Origin: Astropecten irregularis
Lineage: Eukaryota; Echinodermata; Asteroidea; Paxillosida; Astropectinidae
Length of the DNA: 64,000 bases
NCBI GenBank assembly: GCA_963971285.1
Contig: OZ020258.1
Coordinates: forward strand, 4,774,001 to 4,838,000
Reading direction: 5' to 3'
Positions 1 to 11,215 of this stretch are shown here, one piece after another. The position numbers and the translations under genes are program-made. The notes beneath the pieces are model-generated. The model was not told the origin of the DNA and searched no databases. It worked only from the letters and a program-made list of their open reading frames with translations. The stretch's first letter is position 1. The number at the start of each line of letters is the position of its first letter.

Positions 1-49
1 CACTGGTTTGATCTGGGCGTTTGTGGCTCCAGCTCTTGTTGTCATACTG
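1..49 (+). CDS. Gene 1 exon: helix 5 (partial)
   Basis: Reads in frame from base 2 as TGLIWAFVAPALVVIL, then donor gtaagg at 50. It aligns with the helix 5 exon of gene 2 (34466-34532), with only V/A-type differences. The exon begins upstream of the window. It ends in phase 0. Confidence 0.88.
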
Positions 50-3000
50 GTAAGGAGAGAAACATACATTTCTGTAGTGTTCGTCTTAGAAAATTCTGAT
101 TATACCATTGTATATGCATGTAGCACTGTGACTTTGGAGTGATGTCAGAGCTATGATATCATTGCACAGTTTGGGTATTTCATGCATTGTTGTGAAGGAC
201 CTTAAACGCTACCCGTAGTTACTGGTAGTTACCGGTTTGATTACTGGTAGTTACTGGTAATTACTCATATAGTTACTGGTAGTTACCGGTTTGGTTCCTG
301 GTAGTTACTGGTAATTACTCATATAGTTACTGGTTGTTAGGCCTGAGACGCACCGGTAGTTTGGACTATAGAAGTTTATACTGGTAGTCACTATGGTCGT
401 CACTGGTAGTTACCGGTAGTTATACTGGCAGTTACTGGTAGTTACCGGTAGTTACAGGTGGTTAGTGTTACCGGATGTTGCGGGTAGTTACTGGTATGTG
501 TAGTTACTTAAATTTAGTAGGTTTTGCGAAATGTTCCATTCATTGGAGGGAGTTTCAAGACACTTATTAGAGTGTGTGTAAAATACTCTTGAATTTCACC
601 TAACAGATCTGGGGCCGATTTCTCGAAACACTAAGCCTGATCTTAAGTGTAAGATCAATCCCAAATACTAATCAAAATGTGATGCCACAATACAAAAATC
701 GCTATGGTGATACATACAACTCATGTTAAGATTAATCTTAGCGTTGGGTGAATTCCAGCTTGGATTTCTTAACTCTTTGGTTTCTTAAAAGCATATCAAA
801 TCATGACTTATGAACCTGACGTTATAAGCTCTTTTTTTCAGCTTAGAAATCTTTGTTCTGGCTTTTAAAAATTCATTTCCTGTGTTATTGTTCGGCAGAT
901 CAACACGGTAGTGCTTGGAATGGTGGTCCGCATCATTATCAAATGCGCCGATCTGGACAAGGAGGAGAAATACGGTCACATCAAGTGAGTATACATGCAG
1001 CAATCCAAAACACAAGTTTTGTGAGTGGCTGCCTCTTTTGATTAAAATGGAAAAACGCGGTAGTGTTTTTTTTTTCGGTCTACATTGCACTACAACTCCG
1101 GCTGGGTACATGGCGCGCGATTTATTCCTGAAAGGAATAAGAACTTAGACTTGGGCTTGGTCAACATGTCCCGTATTTCCTCATCGGTCTTTTGCTAAGG
1201 ATTAGCCTTCCGGCTTCCCAGATTTCAATAAAAGATGATTTGGCAGTGTACACAAAAATATACTGTCACCACTGCAGTTTCTGATGTTCTTGTTTTAATC
1301 AAAAGAGGGCGCAACTCAAAAACGTGTGTCTGAAATGCCGGCCTCGGACGGTCAAATGGTAAAATTGGTTATTATAGCAAACCAAACTTTGTATGCCAAC
1401 TGGATTCAATTCTCCTAAATGCAAAGGAGTGAGAAAAAAACACTTGTTAGAATCGAGTTGTCCATTATTATCGCTTTGAAACAATGGTGGTTATTTCATT
1501 CTTTTGGAGTGGTTTCCACTCTGGGCCAAAGTGGAAAATCACTCAAAATGATGCAAACTTGACTCTAAAAGAGTGCTAGACAACTCGATAAAGAGTTGTC
1601 CCTGTTTCTGAGAGTGGCTTTTCACTCTTTTGCATTTAGAGCGAAAGCCAACTGATGTGGTAATAAGCATAACCGAGGATGGGACCTTAGGGAAACTTTC
1701 CCATAGGGTCGTGCACAAACCTTACTTACTTATTTCTAAACATCCTCCAAACCAATGAACTTAAAATTGACATATGTTCATATTGAGAGCGTTATTCTCT
1801 GTCTTCTATTAAAATATGGACGATAAAAATATGCCTAAGTTAAAAGGTTGCTGGTACCTTAGGGAGACATCGAAAAGTCTCCCTAAGTCCCGATGTCTCA
1901 TGTCCACTTTTAGAAACTAATGTGTCTCCATTATACCCCATTTGTAATTATTATGATAATCGCTATTATTGTCATGGTAGTTATTATAAAACGAGGTATG
2001 GTATGACTTTGCACGAGATGGGGTGTAGCCTGCTTCTTGTCTATCAACCTCCCTTACCACCCACTAAACCACTTTACACAAAATCCTGTAATGTCACCGC
2101 CTACGGTTTAAAGGTAGTATCATACTTTAGTTTTTATCAAAGAAATACAGATTCATTGGCAAAAATATCAAGACAGATACAGTAGCAGTCATCTGTGAAA
2201 ATTTCACGGCCACAGTATTTCTTAAGTCTTTTCTCTTTTATTTTTGACCTTTTAAAAGATCAAAAAGATTTTCGGTCGTTGTTTTACTAATTTCTCGATA
2301 AATACACCATTTCAGGCGGAAACATTTTAACGGTACGTTTCTACCACCACCATCTTCATACCCTGTAAGTTATACGTAATTCTGTGAACATTTCTGTTTT
2401 GGTTTCTTACCAAAGTATGATACTACCTTTAAATGCTTATTCATTTTGTATCCCCGTGTCAGAGCTGGCATCAAGGGCGCCATCATGCTGCTCCCTATTT
2501 TAGGCCTGACTTGGGTCTTCGGGCTCATGTCCGTTAACAGCGACACCATCGTGTTTCAATACCTCTTCACTGTCTTCAACTCATTCCAAGGGGTTTTCAT
2601 CTTCTTGGTCAACTGTGCCTTCAACTCCGAGGTTGGTTTAATAATGATAATAATAATTTCCGGAATTCATATAGCGTTTTTACACACGCGAGTTGTATCA
2701 CAACGCTTTACACTGTTGTTATCTCTGGTTTATCGGGCCCATTTACATTCCTGAAACAATCTCAGCTCCCTGGGGAGTATACAGCCCTGGCTACTGTAAA
2801 GTGCACAGAGGCTAATAAAGCTCACAAAGCCATCCCTACCCTCACAAGTACCCATTTACACCTGGGTGAAGAGGATCAATACGTGATAAAGTGTCTTGCT
2901 CAAGGATGCAAGCACCATTAGCCCATGGCTGGATTCGAACCCGCAATCTGTAGATTGATCACAAGATCTCGAGTACAACACGCCAGACCACAGCACTTCG

Positions 3001-6000
3001 GCCTTTGAGTGGTCCCCGTGTAAAGTTTCTCAGGTTGCAGCATTGCTGCGCGAATCAATAAAATGATCCTTGGGATATAGTAGTATGTGCATGGTTTCAT
3101 GGCTTCTGACTGCCAAACGAAATGAGATAATTAACTATTAGGGACAACACCAACATATAAGGATGGATAGCTCAGTTGGTAAGAGCATCGGAAAGGTGTT
3201 CCAGAGATGGTTCGAATCCCGCTACAGTAAATTTCCATTGTTCACTTGTCATTGTTTCGTACAATTTCAAACAAGAGATGGGTTGTCACAAATACATGTT
3301 GATACCATGATCACTTAACTCCAATCCACACAGTCTATAATTTCATGGTAACGTTTCTTGCAAGTTGTATGCACATTCTTCATAATGGGAGACTTTTGTT
3401 CAAGTCAACAGCGCACGCGCACGCACAACAGCGCAGGCGCAAAACAAGGCGCGCATGCTCACAATTGCGTGCGCTTGCGCTGTTGACTTGAAGACCGGTT
3501 CTCCAAAGTCTCCCATTCTCACCCTTTTCTTGCCTCATTCATTAACTCAGGTCCGAACGGCTGTAAAACGCAAGATTGATAACATCAAACTGGCTCAAGA
3601 AATGGTAGGTGAACATTTTATGACAATTATTGTGATGTATAGGGCCTTGAGACTTGAGGCTAAACTTGGGACTTCACCACCGCCATTTGAGGTCCAGAAA
3701 ACGAAACGAAGGGATTGGGCCACTTGATGAAGCCGACGAAAGGCTCCAGCTTTGTCATGTATCACAAGCCCTTTACATGACTTGCTTAAAGGGTCTCTGC
3801 AATAGGAATATTATGGTTTGAACATGTGCCAAAAAGCAACTGTTTTTTTAATGGAGCCTGTGATTTTACCCACTTCCTCACACTGTTTCAGGGTTAGAAC
3901 AGGTTTTTTGGTTTGTTTGCTAATTAAAATTTCCATATTCATAAGTAAAACTGTGATGTCATTTGGGTATTCGAGAGCAGTAACAAAAATTGATTTGTGC
4001 ACAAATAGATGGGGTTGTTTTATTTGTTTTCTGACAGACCTTTTTTTCATTACATTTTTGCTGTTGGTTTCCCACATGAGTATGCATGAAAATCTCCCAT
4101 TTTGCGAAGCTATTAAAATGAACACCAAATGCTGGCTTGAAACCAAAATAAGACTTGCCATTCATTATTTGCCAGTATATTCTCTGTATGAAGGCAATAA
4201 AATAGCCTGACTGAAAAAAGCACTGCAGCAACCCTTTAAGATATTTAAAGGGCCTGTATTTTATTTAGGAAAGAAAATGGCAATAGCGAAATCAATCCCA
4301 AGCCTAGCCTCAAGCTTCATTTCGTATAGGCCCATAGTGCTCCCCAACAACACAAAAAGCTGTGAACAAGTTATCCAATGTGATCGACACATACAATAAC
4401 GCGTTCTCAACATTTAAAACCTTTCAAATTTTTTTTGAAGATTCACATTTCAATAAAAAGTATTGCTAGCAATATCTGGCTATGTTGCACCCATTTCGTG
4501 ATAATTATGTTCTGTTTGATATTGAAGGCAGTCGCGGGCTTGGCAGCCATTATTTTCACAAACTTTAAATCATATACAAGATTTTTTAAGTTATCTGTGT
4601 TTATAAATAATTGAACTTCTTATAGAAAAGACGTTAGACCTATCTATTATTCTCGTCAAACGTTTCTTTTTTTCCAAACTGTGGTTTTGAAAGAAAACGA
4701 ATGTTACCAACACACGTCTATTTTGGAATCTCTGGTTTGTATACTATGTGTATATTCGCTTTGACAGTCACATTTCAAAAAACCAAATATCGTGTGTAAA
4801 AACTATTTAGGTCAACATTTTATCAGCTGATTTTATTTAAGTATCTTTAATCAGTTTTTTTTTTTACAAAATCCATTATTCATTTTTGTCCATGACAGAG
4901 TTCTACCGAGACCAAGACAGATGATCTAGATGGGCAATCAGGTAGGAATTATCTCTGTAGATTAAAAATAATTCGACCTATAATTTGTCTATCCCCCCCC
5001 CCAAAAAAAAAAACTCATTTATGCTATGACATTAAAGGTAGTATCATACGTCGGTTAGAAACCAAAACAGAAATGTTCACAGATTTACGTATAACTTACA
5101 GGGTATGGAGATGGTGGTGATAGAAACATACCGTTAACATTCTTCCGCCTGAAATGGTGTTTTTATCCAGAAATTTAGTTTAACAACGACCGAAAATCTT
5201 TTAGATCTTTTAGACTCATCACACCAGAACGTATTGACAGATTCAAGCAAGACCTAAAAAGTTTGGACTGGAATAATGTGTACACGACGCAATGTCCTAA
5301 CCAGGCCATCGACAGTTTCTATTGCCATTTTCATAATTTATACGAGAAACACTTTCCACTGAGAAAACCTAAACCTACTAAGAAATTAAATGCATGGATG
5401 ACCAGCGGAATCCTGTGTTCTATCAAACACAAAAACAAATTATACAAAAAGTATCTTAAATCACCAACTCAAAGTAACAAACTAAATTATACATCTTTTC
5501 GAAATAAACTCAACGCCCTAATTAAAAAAACTAAAATCAATTTTTTTCAAGATAAGTTTCGCAATGCCAAAAACAATGTTAAAAATACTTGGAGAATTAT
5601 TAATACGTTATTAAACAATAAATCTAAACGTAGTACATCATCACATGAATTTAACTGTGAAGGACGTACAACCAGTGACTCGGCTGACATTGCCAGTGCA
5701 TTTAATAACTATTTTACAAAAATAGGACAATCTCTCAATAGAAACATTCCTCAGGCGACGAACAGCTACAAACAATACTTGACAGACCCAAACCCATATT
5801 CCATGTTTTTTAGTCCCACTACCCCAACTGAAATTCAAAACATAGCTAGATCCTTTAAAAATAACAAATCTCCAGGCATAGATGAAATAAGTCCACGGGT
5901 TTTAAAAACTGTTGTTAATCATGTAAGTCACCATCTGAGTCACATTTTTAACTTGTCATTAACCACAGGTATTTTTCCAGACAAACTTAAAGTTGCCAAA

Positions 6001-9000
6001 GTCACTCCGATTTTTAAAAATGGGGACCGTAGTGAGCTCAGTAACTATAGGCCAATCTCTGTGCTGCCTTGTCTCTCCAAAATTCTTGAGAAAATTATTC
6101 ACAAAAGAACTATGTCATTTCTGGACAAACATAACATAATCTGTAGCAATCAATACGGTTTTCGAGAAAAGTATTTTACCTCACTAGCACTAATTGACTT
6201 AACAAATAAAGTTTTAGATGCCTTTGAAAACAAATTATATGCAATTGGAGTTTTCCTAGATCTGTCGAAGGCGTTTGACACCATAAATCACGATATTTTA
6301 TTAGATAAATTACATTATTATGGAATTCGAGGCGTTACGCTTGACTTGTTTAGGAGTTATCTAAATGGCCGCTCTCAATGTACTAAATACCAATCTTCTC
6401 TGTCAGCGCCTCTAGGAATAACCTGTGGGGTTCCTCAAGGATCTCTCTTAGGACCTCTGCTCTTTATCATTTATATAAATGACATTTGTCAAACATCAGA
6501 TTTGCTTTCTTTTATCATGTACGCTGATGACACTAATATATTTTGTTCCAATATGGACCTTCGCACGTTGATTGATAATGTCAACAGGGAACTAACTAAT
6601 GTATGTGAGTGGTTTAAAGCAAATAGGCTCTCCCTGAACACTAAAAAATGTAATTATATTATCTTTACGAACAGACATATTACAGCCAGCCTAAACAACT
6701 CAGTCAATCTCGATAACATACCTATTCAGCAAGTAAATAAAACCAAATTTTTGGGTGTATACTTAGATAAACAACTATCATGGAAATATCATATAAGTGA
6801 AATAGAAAACAAGATAGCAAAAAGTATTGGTGTCATCAGTCGGTTGAAATTTCTCCTTCCTAATAATGTTTTGCGTACACTTTATTGCACTCTCATACTA
6901 CCATATCTCCAATATTGTAATGTCGTATGGGGAAACACATTCAGCGCCAATCTGAATAAGCTGAGTATTCTCCAAAAGAAAATTGTCCGTATTATTTCAC
7001 ATTCTCCATTTAGGGCCCATACAAGTCCTTTGTTTTGTAAACTTAAATTACTCAACTTAAAATGTATCAACAAATACCAACAGTGTATCTTCATGTATAA
7101 ACATATGAAAGGACTACTTCCTCTCTCATTCAATAAGTACTTTGAACTAAATCGTAATATTCATGGCCATAACACCAGGTCCTCTTCTAATTTTCATCTT
7201 CCCAAACACAGAACGACAGCCTTCCATCATAATATTTGTTTCTCTGGACCCTTAAATTGGAATAAACTGCCTAATAGTATAAAAACTGCCCCTACGTTAC
7301 CTATTTATAAACATAAACTAAAAGCTCACCTGCTCAACAACTACACTGTATAGCCATAATTTTGTATCAACAATTAAATACTTCCAAACCGTGTTATTCA
7401 TGCTTGTTTTTCCTGTATATGATATAATCTGATGATTTGTATCGTAATTGTTTAGTTACATCTACGTTTGTTTTGTTTGCTTCTTTATTCGTTTAATTGA
7501 TTGTTTGTTTGATTGTTTGTTTTGTTCATGTCCAAAGGCATTTCTGTCAACAAGCATTGTTTTTTGCTTTTTTGGATTTGCCTCCTCCAATATAATGCTT
7601 TCTTATTAATTGCATTGATCTTTTGTTATTGGTGGAAATAAATGTTCTTTGAATGAATGAATGAAAAAGAAAGACTTAACAAATACTGTGGCTGTTTTTC
7701 ACTGTTTTCTCAAAAAGTGAACTCCGTATGGGACCGAAATGTTCACAGATGACTGTGACTGTATCTGTCTTGATATTTTTGCCCATGAATCAGAATTTCT
7801 TTGATAAAAACCGAAGTATGATTACCTTTAAATATGGGTTTGCCTGCCTGGGTGTAAATCCGGGGGGGGGGGGGTTACGCCCCAAGAATGTCATTTTTTA
7901 TTATACATATGTATGTATATATGTATTTCTGCACAAACATTATTATGGAAGTACGACCCAGCTATATACAAGATCACCCCACCCAAGGTCTGAGGACTTG
8001 TCTACACTATACTGTCTGCCTCTGTCATGTCATTATATTATCTGGATCAACAAACTGCTCAGTGCTCACTGTCAACGGTGTTCCATAATCAACCATGTTT
8101 GTTTTGGTAAAAGGGAATAACCAAGGTTGATGGATAGGATTTCTGTTCTAGGCCTTTGACGCAGTAGAAACCAATTGACCGACTTTTTTGTTGACCCTTC
8201 TTTTTGTTTTATTTGGCTTGCAGAGATGTCGTCCGACTCCTTCAGGCAAAAGGTAATTTATTGTAAATTTCTGCATTAATCAATTAAAGGGATGGTACAG
8301 AACTGGTGTTTGCGACAACACCGTTGCTGACAGTGAAAGCACATTATGTAATCCATCATATACCTTAACTGACAAGCCTGTAGAAGTTTGAGGTCAATCA
8401 GCCATTATGGGTCACGAGAAAATAGTGAAAACCCGTGTACAGAGAACTGTACACATTTCAATGAATGAATAAAACGCTTCGAAGCGATTTATTCCAATCG
8501 GAAAATAGTTTCATTTATTTCTCAACGAATATGGCATTTCAGACAAAAACATTTCATGGGATGTTTTCTCCTATCATCACCATTATACTGTGTAAGTTTT
8601 ATGTGAATCTGTGATTATAAGGTGTATTTTGTCTTACCAATTCTGTACCATCCCTTTAAGGCAATATGACAATATAATTATAATAATGGTTATAAACTGG
8701 TTTTTATAAGCTGCGCGTATTACAATCAATGTATGATGTCCCTATGCGCGTATATTATCCTTAGTCATTGGGCTACAATTATTACATTTCTGAAACCATC
8801 TCAGCTCCTTGTAGAGTATACAGCCCCACCATAACATGGTCATTGATTCTTATACACGTGTATGAACGGGTTTTTAAACTATACTTCAAATTCTTCAATC
8901 TTTTTTAAAGGTAGTATCATACTTTGGTAAGAAACCAAAACAGACATGGTCACAGATTTAGGTATAACTTACAGGGTATGCAGATGGTGGTGGTAGAGAC

Positions 9001-9767
9001 ATACCGTTAAAATTTTCCGCCTGAAATGGTGTATTTATCCAGAAATTAGTAAAACAATCACCGAAAATCTTTATGATTTTTTAAAAGATCAAACATAAAA
9101 GACAAAAGACTTAAGAAATGCTGTGGTCGTTTTTCACTGCTTTCTCAAAAAGTGGGCACCGTATCCCCGCGTATGGGCCTGCAATTTTCACAGATGACTG
9201 TGATGGTACTGTATCTGTGTTGATAGTTTTACCCATGAATCTGTATTTCTTTGACAACATATTAAAGTATGATATTACCTTTAAATTCGATCAGACGGAA
9301 AACCCACACGGGAAGACATTTTTTTTAAGTTAACAAAGAAATTTGACAGGAGTGGGATTTGAACCAGTGACCTCCGAATTACCGTATACCCGGCGGATAG
9401 CTCAATTGGTATAATAGCGGCGATATGGTATTTCGGCGTTGGCTGGTTCGAATCCCACTCCAGTCAATTTTTTTTTTATTCGTTTTCCAATTACTTAAGA
9501 TTAATAGCCAGTCAGATTTCCTTAGGGTTATTTGATGATTAGGAAGGAATTGTACCGGGAACCTAACAACAAGTCACACTTTTTTTGTTCAGTGATGATT
9601 AATTCAAATACCAATGATAGATCGCATCTTTGAGCTTGCTGTAACTTGTGTTAAAACATCTAATTAACTCTAACCCTAACTTTGATCATAATTTGTGTCT
9701 TATTTTGCAGAAGCATTTTCCCTCTTCGAAAGTTGCGCCTATGATCGACAGCCTTGAAAATATTTAG
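1..9767 (+). CDS. Adhesion GPCR, 3' part (helix 5 to stop), gene 1
   Basis: C-terminal part of a family B2 (adhesion) G-protein-coupled receptor; its upstream exons lie outside the window. Seven exons join in frame: 2-49 (in-frame part), 899-984, 2463-2631, 3551-3604, 4899-4941, 8224-8252 and 9711-9767, giving 161 residues and a TAG stop. Seen: helix 5 (GLIWAFVAPALVVIL), the third intracellular loop, helix 6 with the family motif LGLTWVFGL, helix 7 with FNSFQGVFIFLVNC, then a charged, Ser-rich tail ending SLENI. Every intron is GT-AG and phases are consistent. Exon sizes and phases mirror gene 2 downstream (86 and 169 nt exons are identical in length), so the two are tandem paralogues. Introns carry many inverted-repeat elements and one LINE. 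Resemblance is to latrophilin/EMR-type receptors by inspection only; no closer orthology can be claimed. Confidence 0.9.
211..510. repeat. AGTTACTGGT-type minisatellite
   Basis: Imperfect tandem repeat of a roughly 10-bp unit (agttactggt / agttaccggt) filling about 300 bp of the gene 1 intron after the first exon. A higher-order copy containing aattactcatatagtt occurs twice. Confidence 0.9.
611..750. repeat. Short inverted-repeat element, GGGGCCGATTT ends
   Basis: Starts ggggccgatttctcgaaaca and ends near ttaagattaatcttagcg. Related copies are at 37020-37167 (ends ggggccgatttcacgaaaca and tgtgaaatcgacc) and, degraded, at 62797-63115. Confidence 0.6.
899..984 (+). CDS. Gene 1 exon: helix 5 end and third intracellular loop
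   Basis: 86 nt after acceptor ttcggcag, donor gtgagt. Encodes INTVVLGMVVRIIIK then an acidic/basic loop ending EEKYGHIK. Same length and phase (0 in, 2 out) as gene 2 exon 35017-35102. Confidence 0.9.
1674..1900 (+). repeat. Dispersed repeat with cccatagggtcgtgcacaaa
   Basis: About 225 bp beginning near gaccttagggaaactttccc and ending near gggagacatcgaaaagtctc. Other copies are at 18584-18765 (partial), 29478-29700 (reverse) and a diverged one at 54334-54600. Confidence 0.7.
2108..2432 (-). mobile_element. Family A inverted-repeat element
   Basis: Full copy with ends TTAAAGGTAGTATCATAC and its inverse, and a central palindromic gatcttttaaaagatc. Taken as minus strand because the aaatacagattcat end comes first. 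Confidence 0.85.
2463..2631 (+). CDS. Gene 1 exon: helices 6 and 7
   Basis: 169 nt, phase 2 in, 0 out. Encodes [20 protein letters not shown] (helix 6) and [20 protein letters not shown] (helix 7), both hallmark adhesion GPCR segments. The donor is gttggt, weaker than the gtcagt of the matching gene 2 exon. A family A inverted-repeat element ends 30 bp upstream (2432). Confidence 0.92.
2760..3010 (-). repeat. tRNA-like repeat fragment (B-box on - strand)
   Basis: Contains ggctggattcgaacccg, the reverse complement of a RNA polymerase III B box, preceded by a conserved segment around cccatttacacctgggtg. Looks like a SINE-type repeat, not a functional tRNA. A short related piece occurs at about 8806-8830. 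Confidence 0.5.
3160..3235 (+). repeat. tRNA-derived SINE head
   Basis: An A box (tagctcagttggtaagagc) and a B box (ggttcgaatcc) are spaced as in a tRNA, but the acceptor ends do not pair and the sequence runs into unique AT-rich DNA. Called SINE-derived, not a tRNA gene. Confidence 0.6.
3387..3514. mobile_element. GGGAGACTTTT foldback element
   Basis: 128-bp near-palindrome: gggagacttttgttcaagtc at the left, ggttctccaaagtctccc at the right, with inner arms rich in gcgcacgcgcacgc. The same element is nested inside another at 54120-54257, and its ends match the 575-bp THAP-bearing element at 26151-26725. Confidence 0.85.
3551..3604 (+). CDS. Gene 1 exon: proximal cytoplasmic tail
   Basis: 54 nt, phase 0 at both ends, acceptor ctcag and donor gtaggt. 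Encodes VRTAVKRKIDNIKLAQEM, a basic juxtamembrane helix. It matches gene 2 exon 37793-37849, which begins VRAAFIRKR. Confidence 0.85.
3641..4333 (+). mobile_element. GGGCCTTT element, split by a second element
   Basis: The left end (agggccttgagacttgaggc) and right end (agcctagcctcaagcttcat, ataggccca) match the intact 239-bp copy at 27937-28175. The middle is interrupted by 3786-4240. A partial relative lies at 13290-13420. Confidence 0.7.
3786..4240. mobile_element. Inverted-repeat element nested in 3641-4333
   Basis: Ends are ttaaagggtctctgcaa and tgcagcaaccctttaag, about 455 bp apart. Open frames exist on both strands here, but they have no recognisable domain and are treated as chance. 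Confidence 0.6.
4899..4941 (+). CDS. Gene 1 exon: tail, Asp/Thr-rich
   Basis: 43 nt after acceptor gacag, donor gtagga. Encodes SSTETKTDDLDGQS and ends in phase 1, as does the corresponding gene 2 exon (38631-38712). Short, so support comes mainly from phase and position. The next intron (4942-8223) holds the LINE nest. Confidence 0.72.
5213..7353 (+). CDS. LINE reverse transcriptase ORF
   Basis: Open frame of 696 residues from 5263, continuing open upstream to the insertion junction, so the first Met-like codon is not the true start. It would copy element RNA into DNA at a genomic nick. Seen in residues counted from 5263: a finger-palm region with NYRPISVLP (about 261-269), the palm block FLDLSKAFDT (331-340), PQGSLLGPLL (391-400), the catalytic YADDTN (420-425), then a thumb with KTKFLGVYLD and a Cys/His-containing tail ending LLNNYTV. 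There is no stop or frameshift in the frame and the catalytic aspartates are intact, which suggests a young copy. The apurinic endonuclease that should precede it is missing. It is inserted in a gene 1 intron, same orientation. CR1/L2/Jockey-group assignment is by motif style and needs a tree. Confidence 0.93.
5213..7663 (+). mobile_element. 5'-truncated non-LTR retrotransposon
   Basis: A LINE insertion that starts inside the coding frame just upstream of the reverse transcriptase and ends with a short gaatgaatgaatgaa tail. No endonuclease domain is present, consistent with 5' truncation during target-primed reverse transcription. The tail type fits CR1/L2/Jockey-like lineages. Confidence 0.88.
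8224..8252 (+). CDS. Gene 1 micro-exon in tail
   Basis: 29 nt between ttggcttgcag and gtaatt, encoding EMSSDSFRQK after completion of the split codon. Phase 1 in, 0 out, as in gene 2 exon 39539-39600. Its acceptor is strong and it is needed to reach the terminal exon in frame. Confidence 0.7.
8284..8659. mobile_element. Family C inverted-repeat element
   Basis: Ends are ttaaagggatggtacagaac and ttctgtaccatccctttaa, 376 bp, with a central palindromic cttcgaag. Interior fragments (atttctcaacgaatatggca, gtgaatctgtgat) resemble families A and B. It lies just after micro-exon 8224-8252. Confidence 0.8.
8905..9284 (+). mobile_element. Family A inverted-repeat element
   Basis: Nearly full copy; ends ttaaaggtagtatcatac and gatattacctttaa. 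The central palindrome is partly degraded. Confidence 0.85.
9343..9545 (+). repeat. tRNA-derived SINE with inverted head
   Basis: A + strand tRNA-like head (ggatagctcaattggt ... ggttcgaatcccactccagt, 9395-9466) is preceded by an inverted copy of its 3' part (ggagtgggatttgaacc, 9349-9365). The tail ends ggttatttgatgatta, a sequence shared with the fragment at 30815-30960. Confidence 0.6.
9711..9767 (+). CDS. Gene 1 terminal exon
   Basis: Acceptor tattttgcag, then KHFPSSKVAPMIDSLENI and TAG. The C-terminus E-N-I has the E-x-hydrophobic form also present in gene 2 (E-T-I). A downstream ATTAAA at 10006-10011 is a possible poly(A) signal. Confidence 0.75.
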   Translation, partial: KHFPSSKVAPMIDSLENI

Positions 9768-10005
9768 TTATAACTGGTAACAATGACTTGTATATAATTT
9801 ATGCTTGACTTGAAACGCGGGACAGTTATCCCTTGGTTGGACTTGGACCCAGTACCTAGGACGGAGGGAAAGGGAATAACTTTAAACCAGTCGTGATAAG
9901 TCTCTATTCTTATAGCTCGGATTTAATTGTATCTTCTTTTTTAAACTCCTTTTGGTTTTTGTCGTATATTATATTTAAATTGTAAATACCGATGAGTATA
10001 TTTTG

Positions 10006-10011
10006 ATTAAA
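10006..10011 (+). promoter_or_regulatory. Possible poly(A) signal of gene 1
   Basis: ATTAAA hexamer about 240 bp after the gene 1 stop, in AT-rich sequence. No AATAAA was seen closer. Weak evidence. Confidence 0.3.
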
Positions 10012-10479
10012 TCAAATCTTCGAATTGTAGAAAGCTTCGAAAATCATAAATTTTTCAGATTACCCTCAAATTAGTTGTCCCGAAATGTGTGACGAATCAA
10101 AGCATATTTTTATAGGTCGCGATCAAATTTCGCTGAAAATTTAAGAATGAAGTGCAGCTGGCGGATTTAGCTCCTTTGTTAGTTTTCATTTTTCCATGAT
10201 CATTTTTAGAATCTTAAAAAAGGCATATTGTTTCATATTTTTGTCACTCGATATTATTTCTGATCTTTTAGAATTCGTGAAAACATATGTGTTTCATGAT
10301 ATACTTTTTCATAAAGCAAATCGATACCGTTGGTGTTTTGTGTATGCACTCATGTTAGTGGAGTCCTCGCACTGTAGTCCCTATAGTTTATTTTGATATA
10401 GTGCGAACATATTTCTTTTGTTTTAAATTCTTAACGAGAAAACGAGAAGATTGTTCCTGAAAAATGCACACCTAAATTG

Positions 10480-10844
10480 TTAAAGGTAGTATCATACTTT
10501 GGTAAGACACCAAAACAGAAATTTTCACAGATTTACGTATAATTTACAGGGTATGAAGATGGTGGTGGTAGAAACATACCGTTAAAAGGTTTCCGCCTGA
10601 AATGCTGTATTTATCCAGAAATTAGTAAAACAACCACCGAAAATCGTTTTGATCTTTTAAAAGATCAAACATAAAAGAGAAAAGACTTAAGAAATACTGT
10701 GGCCGTTTTTCACTGTTTTCTCAAAAAGTTGGCACCGCATGGAACTGAAATTTTCACAGATGACTGTTACTGTATCTTCCTTGATATTTGTGCCCATGAA
10801 TCTGTATTTCTTTGACAATATCCAAAGTATGATATTACCTTTAA
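10480..10844 (+). mobile_element. Family A inverted-repeat element
   Basis: Full 365-bp copy with both ends and an intact gatcttttaaaagatc centre. Confidence 0.88.
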
Positions 10845-10967
10845 ATGCAAAGCTTGGACCAAAATGAAACCCCAAGCCCGACAATAAGTATCTGCTTACA
10901 ATATTTTTGTTTTAAATACCAGTTTATCATTTTACCGACCCTCCTCTATAGTACCTTGTCACCCGGG

Positions 10968-11215
10968 GTCAATTTCATGGAGCTGCTTAAGCACCAAAAT
11001 TTGCTTAAACACAAAAAAAGAAAACAAATCAGTATGCCAGCCAAAACTCCTTTTGAATGTTATGTTCAGCAAACAATGGCCGAATGCAAGACAAAATTTA
11101 CATGTAACATCACATGTAAATTTGATTGGTAATCCTGTTTGATCATGGAAGACTTTCCATGCTTTTGTGTTTGCATGCAAATGTTGTGTTTAAGCAGCTC
11201 TATAAAATCGGCCCA
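10968..11215. repeat. GGCCAATTTCAT family, diverged copy
   Basis: Left end ggtcaatttcatggagctgc, right end gtttaagcagctctataaaa followed by tcggccc, about 245 bp, with inner inverted arms around acatgtaacatcacatgtaa. Confidence 0.6.

Larger units (their letters stand above)
5032..7832 (+). mobile_element. Family A element split by a LINE
   Basis: 5032-5212 is the left half of a family A element (ttaaaggtagtatcatac ... cgaaaatcttttagatc). About 7664-7832 is the right half (agacttaacaaatactgtgg ... gattacctttaa). The LINE lies between them, near the central palindrome. Confidence 0.88.

Noticed and set aside
3160..3235. Possible tRNA gene
   Set aside because: A and B boxes are present but the acceptor stem does not close and there is no terminator. 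The same head recurs elsewhere, so it is SINE-derived.
3818..4210. 130-codon open frame and its antisense partners
   Set aside because: Lies wholly inside an inverted-repeat element, has no recognisable domain and no splice context.
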